Assembly (NCBI GenBank): GCA_905221605.1 | Contig: CAJNDS010002222.1 | Location: 206,783 to 270,782, forward strand | Direction: 5' to 3' | DNA: 64,000 bases | DNA from: Symbiodinium natans | Lineage: Eukaryota > Sar > Dinophyceae > Suessiales > Symbiodiniaceae | Shown: positions 10,790 to 22,900 of the stretch, piece after piece | How positions within the stretch are numbered: position 1 is the stretch's first letter | Layout: each line of letters begins with the position of its first letter | Program-made: the position numbers and the translations under genes | Notes under the pieces: model-generated | Told to the model about the DNA's origin: nothing | The model's database searches: none | What the model saw: the letters and a program-made list of their open reading frames with translations, nothing else

Positions 10790-13700
10790 CAGCGTTCGCG
10801 GCTCCCCCCAAACAAGATCTGCCTTAAGTCACATCGAAAGCATAAGCATCTCCGTCGCTTCTTCAGCTCGAACCGACTTGAAGTGGTCAGAATATTTCGG
10901 GAGGTACTGCTTTGGGAGAGGGTTTAGGGCTTAGGGTTTAGGGTTTAGGGCTCTAGGGCCCTGTCAAACTTAAGCCCTAAACCCTCGTGAGCCCCACAGG
11001 CCCTGAGCTCCTCCGGACCCTCTGCGCGCTGAAGATGGAGCCCTAAACCCTAAACCCTAAACCCTAAACCCTAAACCCTAAACCCTAAACCCAGGGGGGG
11101 CTGACAAAAACAACCCGCCGGCTTCACCCGCAGCTTGCGGCTCACATGTCCGGTCTGGCTTGAGGCTTCATCTTTCCTAGCCAAGAGTTGAGCTTTGCAG
11201 ACTTTTTGGGCTTCCTTATGTAGCAGGAATAGTAGACTTGGACCTCTTTTTCGGGCTTCGGTTCCCTTGAAAAGCCCCTTGAAACCGGAAAGGGCGCCCT
11301 ATTTATTCCTAGGTTCCGCAAGACGAGAGGCGGGCAAATCAGATGTTTAGGGTTGAGGGTTTAGGGTTTAGGGTTTAGGACCTCAATCCTGACAGAGCAG
11401 CCCAGCGCCTAAGAACAGCTCCAGCATCATCCAGGACTCCGCGGGCCTTTGCACACGGCGCGAGCGCGCACCTAGTAGGGTACCCTGACGCAGATGCCTG
11501 CGATACGCAGTGCCAATGTGCCTTGGTGGCAGCCTGCTTCGTGGGCTGAGGATCTTGGGATTCGCGGGCTTAGCAGATTTAATGAGGGAACCCTAAACAA
11601 CCCTAAACCCTAAACCCTGGGGTGTAGAATTTAGGATGAAACTTGGTGATTCTTGGGTTCGGGAGTTGGAAACCTTGCCTCCCCAATACCTTGCCTTGAA
11701 CTCTAAGTGGATAAATCGCTCAATTAGATTGCTTTTTGGGGGTTTTCCGAGAGAATACGGCACCCTTTTAACATAAGGGACCCTGATTGCAGTTGCTTTG
11801 CATGCAGTACACGGAACTCATGGCGCATTTTGCACAAGTTGACCTATACCCTATACCACTATCATTCCTACTAAGGCATACGAATATACCCTCTACTGCT
11901 GTCCTACTAAGGCATATGAACTTGAGGCCCTTGTAGGGTTCATTGGGGTCCCCCTATATGTCCCAGGGCCCTAAACCCTAAACCCTAAACCCTAAACCCT
12001 AAGGGTGCGTCCCCGCAGGTTAGTGCGAGGCGACCCAGTGTCTCCGGTGGGCCGCCACCGACAAGCCCAGGCCGACTTAAACTCACTGACTGGCGCAACT
12101 TAGGGTTTAGGGTTTAGGGTTTAGGGTTTAGGGTTTGAGGGTTTTAGGGTTTTAGGGTTTAGGGTTTCGGGTTTAGGGTTCTAATTTAAAAGGATGTACC
12201 TAAATAGGGAATGCTTGGGAAGTCAAGTACTGTACCTCCTATATAGGGTTTTTCGGGCCCAAGTAGAAAAGAATGTGGGACATGGACCCTTAGGGCTAGA
12301 GTTTAGGTCCTGGATGCTATTGTTTTTTGGGGTTTGGGGCTCAATGCTCCTTGGATTTTTGCAAGGGAGTGTTGGGGTCTAGGGTTCTGCAGGTCTGAGT
12401 CATTGTTTTAGTTTTAGGGGGCTCTGGGGGGAGGGGGAGGGAGTTGGGGGTCGGTAAGGCTCTTGTAGAAAAAGAACCCGCCGTTTTGTTCGTAGATCAC
12501 TCTGAGACCTACGAAAGGGCGCAGCGTGGGCTTGAGGATCTTCCACCTTCTAGGACGTGCGGAGTATGTAACATGTTTCTTCGGCGCAGTTCGGATTCCT
12601 AGGTGATGTTCGGAGGTATTGTCATGTTCCGTGGGTGACTTGCCTCAGGGAGCAAGGGTTTTTGGGCATTTCCGACGTTTCGGTTTGGCCCAGGGCCCTT
12701 GCACCGAATTAAGGTGTGGGGCACTGATTTAGGGCTCTTAGGGGTTCAAGGTTTAGGGTTTTCGGGACTAGGGGGTTGACCGGGTAAGAGGTTCAACCAA
12801 TGAGTAGCATAGGGTAAGGGTTTAGGGTTTAGGGTTTAGGGTTTAGGGTTTAGGGTTTAGGGTTTAGGGTTTAGGGTTTAGGGTTTAGGGTTTTAAGGTT
12901 TAGGGTTTAGGGTTTAGGGTTTAGGGTTTAGGGTTTAGGGCCCAGCCCCACCCGCCCCACCCCCTCCCCCCCCGAATGCTGAGGCCCAGAGTAGGCTCTC
13001 AATCTCTGATCGTTGGGTTAAGTTCCCTCCTTCAGCCCCAGAAAGTCCGTAAGGCCCTGAACCCTGAACCCTTTTGTAGCGGTTTAGGGTTTGGGGTTTA
13101 GGGTTTAGGGTTGAGGGTTTGGGGTTTGGGGTTTAGGGTTTAGGGCTTAGGGCCGAGAACACAGAGCTTGCAACTGCAGGAAGCAACCCAGTCCAGGCCA
13201 TTCGAAATAGGCCTGCTCGCGGGGCTTCCTTCTGGGGTTGCGTTGTTGCAAGTTTTGTCTCTGTGTGTGTGTGTTTATATATGTATATACGTACATATAT
13301 AAATAAATATGAATATATATATATATATATATATGTTTTTGGTTTGTTTGTGGGGGGGAGGGGCGAAGGTTTCGGGTGCAGTTAGGGCTTGAGTGAAGTA
13401 GGTGCTGCAGGGTTTCCGGCCCATGAATAAAGGGATGTTTCAGAGGCGCGGGAACTTGGAGATGCGAGCGCGCCAACCCCGGAACACAATCCCTAAGGCT
13501 CCAAGGCTGCAGCTTTTCGAGGGCGGCATCTCTAGCGGCTGTTTGAAATTTAGGGTTTAGGGTTTGGGGTTTAGGGTTTAGGGTTTAGGGTTTAGGGTTA
13601 GGGTTTAGGGTGTTCGAGGCTTGCTCCCTGTGGGGGGCCCTGGACATGCAAACCGTCGAGTTTGCCGGGATTTTTGAGTTGAGGGTGTAGTCTAACCCTA

Positions 13701-14209
13701 AACCCTAAACCCTAACCCTAAACCCTAAACCCTAAACCCTAAACCCTAAACCCTAAACCCATGAATCCAGGTAAAACCCTAAGAGCCCAAGAAGCTTTGT
13801 GCAGGGTGTAGGGCCTTCGAAGTGGGGTCAATTCCAAAGAGGGTCTCCTTCCCAAAGCCCTCTTTACCTCTCGGCTCCCTCTCGCTGAGCCCCCCTGCTT
13901 CGAATTATATATATACATATGTACCCAAACCTTAAAACCCTAAACCCTAAACCCTGAAACCTAAACCTTGAACCCTAAACCTTAAATCCGAAGCCCTGAA
14001 CTCCAGACCTTCTCCGCTTTGGTATAGCTGGACCCTTAGAGATCGGAGGGCGGGGGGAGGGGGGGAGGGTGGGGGGGGGCTTCGCCCTGATTCCGAAGCC
14101 CAACGGCCCTGAACTGTTTATGTGTTTACGGGGGCTTGAGGGTTAACCCTCAACCCTGAAGCCTCAACCCTAAACCCTGAACCTAAACCCTCAAGCCTCA
14201 AGCCTCAAC
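10790..14209. repeat. Mosaic of telomere-like arrays and unique spacers
   Basis: Arrays: G-strand 10918-10955, C-strand 11041-11092, C-strand 11970-12002, G-strand 12100-12180, G-strand 12815-12943 (about 18 units), G-strand 13080-13150 and 13548-13612, C-strand 13690-13762. At 11866-11881 and 11903-11918 the motif 'tcctactaaggcata' is directly repeated. A TG/TA microsatellite lies at 13260-13335. Unique stretches such as 11100-11580 and 12380-12800 were read on both strands and no gene was recognised. Confidence 0.7.
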
Positions 14210-14211
14210 CG

Positions 14212-14249
<38 letters not shown>

Positions 14250-15010
14250 ACCCTAAACCCTAAACCCGAAACCCTAAACCCTAAACATTAGCTTGGGGGT
14301 TTGGGTGCCCAGACCGCGCGAGGCGCTTTGCCAAGTCCGTCAACTTCGGAACCATCATGAGCCCTGAGGACGGATATCGAGGGTTTAGGGTTTAGAGTTT
14401 AGGGTTTAGGGCTTGGGATCCAGCATCTGTGGTTTTTGTGGTTCTTCCGTGTTTCAAGAAGGGGAAGGGGCGTAAGATTCAGAGTACGAATTCAACCCCT
14501 CAACGGTAAACCCTCTAAACCTAAATCCTAAGCCCTACACCCTAAACCCTGAACCGGCAAAAGCCCGCCTTCTCAACACCGACACTCTCGATGGCCCTAC
14601 TATGTTCAGGCCTATTAAAGGTTTAGGGTTTCAGAGCTCTAGGAATACCCTAAACCCCCCAGACCCTAAACCCTTAACTCTAAACCCTAAACCCTAAACC
14701 CTAAGCCCTGTGGTTTTGGAGGTTTGATTGGGGCTTTAGCGCCCCTAGGCAAGCTACAAGAAAGTGGCAGTTTTTTTTTTTTTTTTTTTGGGGGGGGGGG
14801 GGGGGGGCTCCTCAAGCCCCGAGGCCCCCGCACTCCAAACCCCGAGCCTTCCAAATCCGAAGCTCTCAATCCTCAGGGTTTAGGGGTTGAGGGGCTTAGG
14901 GGCTTAGGGGCTTAGGGGTTTAGGGGTTTAGGGGTTTAGGGGTTTAGGGGTTTAGGGGTTTAGGGGTTTAGGGGTTTAGGGGTTTAGGGGTTTAGGGGTT
15001 TAGGGCTTAG
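14210..15010. repeat. Variant telomere-like arrays (CCCTCAA and TTTAGGGG)
   Basis: Positions 14210-14255 are a run of CCCTCAA, then canonical CCCTAAA to 14288. A poly-T/poly-G junction sits at 14770-14808. From about 14880 to 15003 the unit is the 8-mer TTTAGGGG repeated about 15 times. Each variant is confined to one array. Confidence 0.9.
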
Positions 15011-15286
15011 GGTGTTTATGGTTTAGCCGGCCGCAAATCGAAGCGAACGTGACGAGCTGGGGCATCCTGCCTGAATCAACTCAAGCCGCAAGCCTCAGCC
15101 CGAAACCTGCTCTAGAGGCCATAATAATTAGAAGAGGGTTTGGGGGGTTCTTATGGCATAACTATCCTAAGGGAATTCTGTTAGCAATTGTTCCGGCACC
15201 TCGAAGATGTAACTCAAGGTTCTCCAAAAATCTCCCCACTACTCCCAAAGGCTCCCTGAAGCTTCCCTACATTCCCTAGGTACCTA

Positions 15287-15590
15287 CCCCTAAACCCTAA
15301 ACCCTAAACCCTAAACCCTAAACCCTAAACCCTAAACCCTAAACCCTAAACCCTAAACCCTAAACCCTAAACCCCCCCTCCCTCCCTCAAGAACCCTATA
15401 GTAAGCCCCAAGCCTGAAGCCCAACACCCTTGAGCTGACGCCCATCGAAGCTCCAAGACCCTGAGCCCATCAAGAACTTTTTCAGCCCTAAACCCTAAAC
15501 CCTGAACCCTAAACCCTAAACCCTAAACCCTAAACCCTAGCCCTAAACCCTAGCCCTAAACCCCAAACCCTAAACCCTAAACCCTCACGG
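15287..15590. repeat. Long CCCTAAA arrays
   Basis: C-strand array 15287-15374 (about 12 units), a 110-bp unique spacer, then C-strand array 15484-15590 with a few CCCTAGC and CCCCAAA variants. Confidence 0.9.
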
Positions 15591-15640
15591 AGGAGGCCGC
15601 GGGCTTCGAGGAAGAGCCTGGATCCCAGGTCCAGACGTCA

Positions 15641-16033
15641 TAGGGTTTAGGGTTTAGGGTTTAGGGTTTAGGGTTTAGGGTTTAGGGGAACCCTAAACCC
15701 TGAATCCGAAACCCTAAGCCTGTAAGGTTGAAAGTGGGACTCCGCGAACCTACCTCCTGCTGAAGTCTTCGAAGCCCTTGTGGGTTTTGGGGCTTCTCTG
15801 GGTTTAGGGTTTAGGGTTTAGGGTTTAGGTTTTAGGGTTTAGGGTTTAGGGGAACCCTAAACCCTGAATCCGAAACCAAGTGGGACTCCGCGAACCTACC
15901 TCCTGCTGAAGTCTTCGAAGCCCTTGTGAGTTTTACGGCTGTTCTGGGTTTAGGGTTTAGGGTTTAGGGTTTAGGGTTTAGGGTTTAGGGTTTAGGGTTT
16001 AGGGTTTAGGGTTTAGGGTTTAGGGTTTAGGGA
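15641..16033. repeat. Head-to-head telomere-repeat junctions in a tandem duplication
   Basis: At 15641-15700 a TTTAGGG array runs into CCCTAAA through 'aggggaaccct'. The same junction recurs at about 15809-15865. The downstream unique segment ('gtgggactccgcgaacctac' onward, to about 15797 and 15945) is repeated with one deletion and a few substitutions. The second copy ends in a further G-strand array to 16033. Inverted telomere repeats facing each other are the structure expected of an end-to-end fusion. Confidence 0.8.
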
Positions 16034-16199
16034 TATATGGTCCAGTCTTCAGGCTTCGGCGTTGTAGGTTTTGCGGGGGGGGTGAGGGGTTTAGGATTCT
16101 TGGGGGCGGTGGGCTTAGTTGGTTTGCAAAGGCCCATCAACTGCCCAAGATCAAGCCCGAAACTCCCAAAAACCCCAAACTCTAAAGAGCTGTTAACGC

Positions 16200-16448
16200 C
16201 CTAAATACCCTAAATTCCCTAAATACCCTAAATACCCTAAATACCCTAGACACCCTAAACACTCTAAAAACCCTAAAAACCCTAAAGACCCTAAAGACCC
16301 TAAAGACCCTAAAGACCCTAAAGACCCTAAAGACCCTAAAGACCCTAAAGACCCTAAAGACCCTAAAGACCCTAAAGACCCTAAAGACCCTAAACCCTAC
16401 ACCCTAAACCCTAAACCCTAAACCCTAAACCCTAAACCCTAAACCCTA
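16200..16448. repeat. Nonamer arrays grading into CCCTAAA
   Basis: CCCTAAATA units at about 16206-16250, then about a dozen CCCTAAAGA units from 16279 to 16391, then canonical CCCTAAA to 16448. The LTR element begins at the next base, so this is its left target flank. Confidence 0.9.
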
Positions 16449-16735
16449 TGCGGAGCTGCAATTGGTATTGTAGAAAGGAGTTAGTGTTGGAAGTTGGAAG
16501 GGTTAATGAACCCGGTAATCGTATTTGGCTCAAGATGGGCTTGAACAGAAAGCCACAAGTTAAAAAAGAAGTGCCTGGGTTCTTAGGGTTTGGTAAGGGT
16601 GTGGGTTCCTTCCCCCTTTCCTTCCCCCCTGGGTTGCTTTTATCCGTGTTCTTGGTTGTTTCTTGGTTCGATCTGGGAAATATAAGTTCAGGGCGATTAG
16701 GGGAGTTGATTTCCTTCCTTGGTTGTCCCCCCGTA
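16449..16735 (+). repeat. 5' LTR of the non-autonomous element
   Basis: 287 bp starting TGCGGAGC and ending CCCCCCGTA. Compared by eye it matches 25003-25289 without difference. It contains 'atataag' at about 16680 and TTTGGCTCAAG at 16524-16534, which equals the last 11 bases of the dinoflagellate spliced leader. Confidence 0.93.
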
Positions 16736-16747
16736 GGTTATGAGCCC
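16736..16747 (+). promoter_or_regulatory. Primer binding site, half-tRNA-iMet type
   Basis: GGTTATGAGCCC abuts the 5' LTR. It is the reverse complement of GGGCTCATAACC, the anticodon stem-loop of eukaryotic initiator tRNA-Met. Drosophila copia primes from such a 5' half-tRNA rather than from the tRNA 3' end. The match to the tRNA is from my knowledge of its sequence and was not searched. Confidence 0.75.
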
Positions 16748-16801
16748 AAATTAGGTTCCCTGCGGTTAAGTGTTCTTTCAAGGTTTTGGGATCAAGAAGC
16801 A

Positions 16802-16975
16802 ATGCCTTCTCCGAAGCGATGGCTCCAACTTGCCTCGGATGGTGGACAAGATGGTGGAGCTGGAAATGGTGCAGCTGAGTCTCTGGGTGAAAGAGCGGTG
16901 TTGGAAGAGGTGATTCCCGACGCTGAAGAACATCTGGAAGAGGCCTTGGTTGCAGAAAGCCCCATGTGGGTATGA
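16802..16975 (+). CDS. Short upstream ORF overlapping the main ORF by ATGA
   Basis: A 57-codon frame from ATG at 16802, acidic in its second half, stopping with TGA at 16973-16975. The main ORF starts with ATG at 16972-16974, so stop and start share ATGA. The arrangement could allow termination-reinitiation or a frameshift fusion of the two frames. It may equally be an untranslated leader. No homology is recognised and function is unknown. Confidence 0.35.
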   Translation: MPSPKRWLQLASDGGQDGGAGNGAAESLGERAVLEEVIPDAEEHLEEALVAESPMWV

Positions 16976-19900
16976 ATCCCAATAGGGATATGGTTAGCAA
17001 TGCTGAAGCTGAAGGACGTGCTGTTTCTGTACCGCCAAAGCCTGGTGAAAAAAGGAACTGGGATGCGACTGGTGGCATAGATCGTGAAATGGAGGTGACT
17101 GTTTTACGAGTGTTACACAAACACGGGTACCAGCCGTCGTCTTCGACTTCGGGTCGAATGGTAGACCAAGAGTCTCAGACCGATCTGATTGGAGAAGTGC
17201 TACAAGCGACCAGGAGGCCGTTGAACAAGATCAAAAAGGGTCCATCTTCGAGTTCCCAAGGTGGTGGAAGCGGTCACAAACAGAAGGGTGCGGACGGCTT
17301 TGAAGCTGCACCTGCTGCTGAATACGCCATGGGGGAGGAGGAGATCCTACAGATGGAGGCTGAACGGTTGCGACAGCTGTCAGAAGAAGAGGACGAGATG
17401 CGACAGGTTTCTGAAAGGGACGGTTTTCGGAAAGACGAGCATCTGATCCAAGCGTGTGATGGCACAATGTGGGAATTGCACCTCCATGAAGATGGGAGAC
17501 AATATTATTACTGCCTGGATACGCACGAAACCAAGTGGACATTGCCGGTGGTAGGTGAAAAGGTGAAGAGTGACGAGGTGGTTGGGTCTCCTTTGGGCAA
17601 TGAGCTGGAAATGGAGGCGGCACTGGATTCTTCATCCTCTACTCCGAAGACTGAGTCTACGAGGGCATTCCAGGGTAGTGTAAATAGTTTAGGTGAAAAA
17701 GATTTTTCCTCTACTATCAGGGATAGCGGTCCTAGGGCTGATGGTGACGCCCCGACCTCGGGTTCTCCTGATGAGGAAGGGATTCCTGGGAACCAAGCCA
17801 ACATCGCTGGAGCTCAACACCTGGATCGGGAAGAAACAGAAGCGCTTTCTGAGGGTGGGGCAGCGATGGAATTGGTGGATCCAGAAGAGAAAATGCCCAA
17901 TGAGGTGATCGGAACTGTGTCGGCTGCAGAAGAGCGAGTGGTGGATGTGGTACCTGTTGTTCAGGAAGGTGGTCCTGGAGATTCGGAGGATGGAGAGAAA
18001 AAGTTGTGTGTTACGACTGAGGAGGTCTCTTCGTTTGGTGCCAAGAATTCTGCCATTCAAGGGAAAAAAGAAGCTTCTGGAATAGCTGGAGACACGGATG
18101 ATCTGAAAAATGAGGCCTGGAGCGCCAATGATGCGCGGGTTGAGGCGCCAGATATTACCTGGAGTGCGAAGGAAGCACGGGTTGAGGTGCATGTGGTGGT
18201 ACGTTCCACGGGCGACTGCAACAATGGGGCGCAGGTCTCCGCAGCAGCTGATGATGGAGGTTCACAGGTGGACGCACTGGTGCAACCTGAAGTTAGCAGC
18301 GAGGAACGAAATGACAAGGGCTACACCGGAGCCAATGAGGCAGCTGTGGTCAATGATGGTGGAAATTCTCCTTTGGAGGCCATGGAACCAAAGGAGCCTG
18401 CGGTGGAAGAAAGCGTGCCTGCCGTGGATGATCGACTCAATTGCCCTGCAGTGGAAGAAGATTTGCCTGCTGCAGAAGGTGAGACAAAGGACTCCAATGA
18501 TGGGTCCACTCCCATGAAGGGAGAAGCGTTGCCGTCTGGAAGTTCACCGGAAGTCGACACCGAGCGAACTACAGCAGATGAGGCAAAGCCGTTGGCGGAG
18601 AAAAAGGGAGGTCCTGAAATCCAGGAGCACAAAAAAGATGAGCTTGTGGGACTCGTGGAGCAGGACGAGCAGTGTGACCCAAAGGTGAAGACAAAGGATG
18701 CGCCAGGAGCCGATGATACAGAGATGGTTTCTGAAGAGCGTGTAAAGAAAGTGCCCCGAGCGGGAGCCTTGGAGTCACCTGGGCCACATTGCTATCAAGA
18801 GGGAGATGAGCTCATGGGTCTAGTGCGCTGCATCAATGGGTATGGAGCCTTTTTGGACCATGGGGATATGAATGTATTGATTCCTGCAGAAGGGAACAAT
18901 GCATATCAGTTCAAGTTTGGTGATACTGTCAATGGAACAGTGAAACGAGTGGAAGATGATGGTACCATAATCTTGGACACCTTTCTGGTTTTGGAAGAGG
19001 GCGCGGAGGACTCTTCTTCGACGCTGCGGAAGTGGAAACCCAGCGGCTGGAGTACGTGGTGGACGGATTCATGGTATGCTGGTCAATGGTACCAAGATTC
19101 CAACGGTCAATGGGACTGGAAACAGGAGGAAGAGCAATCCGATGAAGAGCTTGTGGTACAGGAGTTGTCCTCTGAAGAACGAGAAGAAAGGCAACTTTAT
19201 GGAGAAAAGATCTACAAAGCTCTTCTGGAGAATGGAAATGAAGAGGAAGCCTATGTTGGCAAAATTACTGGGATGCTGTTAGGTCGGCCGATGGAAGATT
19301 TACAGGAGTGTGTTGCGGATCAGGCATTCCTCAATGCGGAAGCTCGGCGCGCGTATGGCATCTTGCAAAATGATGGTTGGAAGCCTGATGGTACAGAAAG
19401 CACAGGCTTGGGGAAGTTAACCACTTTTTCCCGAAAACAGTACCACAACGCGCTTTTCGAACTGGCATGCAGAAAAAGGAGATTTTCTCGACCAGTTGTG
19501 GGTGAAGCGGTGGCAACGGTGCTGAATCAAGGGGAAGATGAGTTTTGGAACGCGCTTTGGTTGGACACCAAGCTATTTTTGCAGGAGCTTGATGGTGCAG
19601 TGCAATCCATGAGCAAAAGGGAGAACAAGCCAATGGAAGCCTACATGGATCCTGACCAGTACAAAAAGGCTTACATGACACCAAAGACGGTGTTGTCACC
19701 TGGTTACAGCAAGCTGTGCAGGTTCTTCAATAAGGGAAGGTGTCGCAATGGCGATGGGTGTCCCTATGAGCATCGTCGGTACGGTGAAGGTTGGCCAGAA
19801 GGGGGGTCAACTGATCCAAAGAATAGCCAAGAAGCTGATGATGAGGACGGGAACATCGGTGACCCTCCCACAGAGGAAGGTACAGTGGATGAGGCACAGC

Positions 19901-22900
19901 AGGAGCGGGAGGATTTAGCCTTCCGGGCCAAGTACAATTTTGGCAAAGGTGCATCAAAGGGTGAGCCTACGTCGGGTGAGCCAAAAGGTCGGCTGTGTCT
20001 GTATTACAATCAAGGTGGTTGTAAATATGGGACTGCATGCAGGTACCTTCACAACGATGATGTAGCATTGGAAGGGACTTGGGAGCCCGGCAAAGCTTGG
20101 GACAATGCTTCCAGGAAGTCACTAAGGGACGCAGGGTTCCACCATTGCTGTTTCGATTATTACCTCAGAGGACGTTGCCGGAAAGGGTTAAATTTCTGCA
20201 AGTACTCCCATGACGAGATGTCAGAGGAGCGGCTGTCGCTCCTGAAACACTTGGTACAGGTGGCCAATCAGGTCCGGTTTGAAAAAGAGAGAGGATGGGA
20301 GCTTACGGATAGAAGCACTTTTCAGCCACCTGCGAGTGGGGGAGCTGAATCTTCCTCATCCTCGGCACCAAAAGCGCTGCAAATGACCAATGTGTCACAA
20401 AAAGATGGTGAAAAAGGTATTCTGGATGAAGTAGAAGCTGATGAGCAAAAGAATTCGGTGGCTGCATCCACTAGTACTCAGCTTCACAATCCGGAGGAGC
20501 CGATTGAAAATTGGATGGCTCGCAACGCACACCTGTGGGTGTATACCCCTCATGTAAGTGAGGTGATGATTACGCTTGGTGTGACCAATGTGTCGGACTT
20601 GCAAGAGTTCATCTTTGTGGAAGATTTGGTTGACAAAGGGATCAACAAAGTGACCGCATGCAAAATTCTGCAATTGGTGGGTGAGGTCCGATATCGACCG
20701 GGAGGACCGGAAAAGGCAGTTCCTTCTGATGCATCTGTACGGGTACAACAATCTTCTGGGAACAAAGGGACTGGAAGAGCGGCGGTGCGAACCCTCACTC
20801 AGGTGCGTGAAGCTGAAGACTCCGGTGCAAAAACTATGCCGAGAGGTTCCTATCGGGAGCTTTTTGATAAGGTCAGGTACCGTGATGGTTGGACGCTTGC
20901 GCAGAGGTCTCCGTTGTGCGTACAGAAGCTGCGGTTGGTGGGAGTTGGAATGCCGCCGGTGAATCCACCAACGAAAAAATATCGGTCAAGATCAAACCCT
21001 GTAAGAAGGGGAAGGCCCTTGCTGGACAAAAAACAGGTGCGACAGGTGCCACGATCTCGGTCACAACGACGAGTGCAACTGGCGGAAGTGGTGGAAAAAC
21101 CGAAGCCACTGGAGCCGGTGAAACCTCGTGGTGGTTTGTCGTATCCATTCAGCAGAGCGTGGGCAGATGTGGTGGATGATGATGACCAGGCGGAGGCTTT
21201 GGTCTCGTATGCCGCTTCCTCAAGCGATTCAAGCGAGGAGGAGACCAATGCGGTACAACGCCTGAAGGAACTCTTTTTGCAAGAAAGGGATTCGTGGAGA
21301 ACTGCGAGTCGTGGCAATGTTCCACAAAGTGGTTCTTCAGGCTCCAATGATGGGCCGAAAAAATCGGTTCACCTTGGCGAAGGGCGCGACAAAGCGTCGC
21401 GGGGGGAGACCCGCCAAGAAGTGACTTCACAAGTTTTTTCGCTACCACAACCTTCTCGTCGAGCTGAACGGTCTCAAAAAAGAACAAGGGATGGTTCAGT
21501 TATGGTTGGTTCGCTGGCGGTGGGCTCCACGGATGAGGTTTTACCTGGGCAAGGTGCTGCTGGACAGGTGAATGTCTCTGAAAGCGCTCAAGTTCTTCCT
21601 GGGCATGAAGTGGCTGGACAGGAGACGGCGCCGGAAGGAGCAGTACAGATTTCTGGCGAGGAGACCGACCAAAAAGAAGGAGAAGGCGGGAGCAATGATC
21701 TCCGTGGTAATGATGCGAAGATGTTGGATGGTGGTCCGGTGAGGAGTGACCTTCAGCAATTGCTGGTGAAAGGCCTTCTGACTCGAATTTATTGGAAGGT
21801 TGCAGTTGGCAAGTTGCCAATGGGGCAAAGAGATTGCCAAAAAGGGTCCAATAAGATGGATCGAAATTTGGTTATTAGCATGTCATCCGAGGGTGCAAGC
21901 GAACAGGATGAGAACCTGGCACTGGAGGACGATGCTGATCAGTCAATGGGAGACGGTGCAATGGTTATGGTGTATGATCCAGGAACGCTGATCCAGTCGC
22001 CAACAACTGATTGGGTTATGCGTCGCGGTCTGACCGATCGTACCGTCTGGCCAGCAATGGCGCACCTGGCACAGAGGATATGTGCTGAAATGGTTCAAGT
22101 GGATGAAATGAATGCCCAGCTAGGGACTGGAACACTCCTTTTTCAAAGGAGAGATCAAGGATATTATACTGACCTGCATCATTCGTTCCATGACAACCCG
22201 TGCTTGCCGGCGGTGGGGAATTACCCTCTTTCGGTGATGGGTGCCTTGTTGTCTCCTGGTCTGGAAGGGGAATTCAAGAATACGGACAAGTTTGGTACTG
22301 CTATGGAGGCAATTGCCTATGATTGGAGCCGCAGTCCAGGCATGGAAGTTCATATTGAACTTATGGCGAGGGTAGCCAAAATGGTTCACCCATTCCTGAA
22401 TCTGGGAGCACAAGGGTCGGTGATGGTTTCAGAATTTCTCTGGCAGCGCGGGAGGGCTCGGTTGATGGAGTTTCTTCAAGCGGCGACTTGTGCGGACCAA
22501 TTGGAGGCTCTCTGGAGAAGGATGGACGACGATGCGGATGAGGAGGTGGATCCTTCGACAGCGATGCTGGAAGTTCTTGGACTAGAGGATGCGGTGCTTG
22601 ATCAAGGGAACAATGAATCCCTTATTCCCATTGAAGATGCTGGAGGTGAGACAAGCGGTGACACTGGAGGGAAGGGCAAAGCGCCAGAAGTTTCTCCGGA
22701 AGAGGAGAAATCCAGTGGGTCATCCAGACTGGCGGACACAAGGATTTTCTTGTGGTCAGTGTACTCCCGCGTGGCTTCGAATTTCTCTATGCAGGACCGC
22801 ACTACTGGTAAGATCTTTGACAGCACCAAAGGATATCCTGGTGAAGGACCAAACAATGATGACAATCCTTCCTCTAAGGGGAACTTTCCCTGGATTTCAG

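Noticed and set aside
10554-10827. Poly-Leu and poly-Arg frames on opposite strands
   Set aside because: They come from the (GAA)n microsatellite.
16448-16975. 175-aa ORF beginning in the 5' LTR
   Set aside because: Its first two thirds translate LTR and PBS sequence; only the segment from ATG 16802 is kept as a possible upstream ORF.
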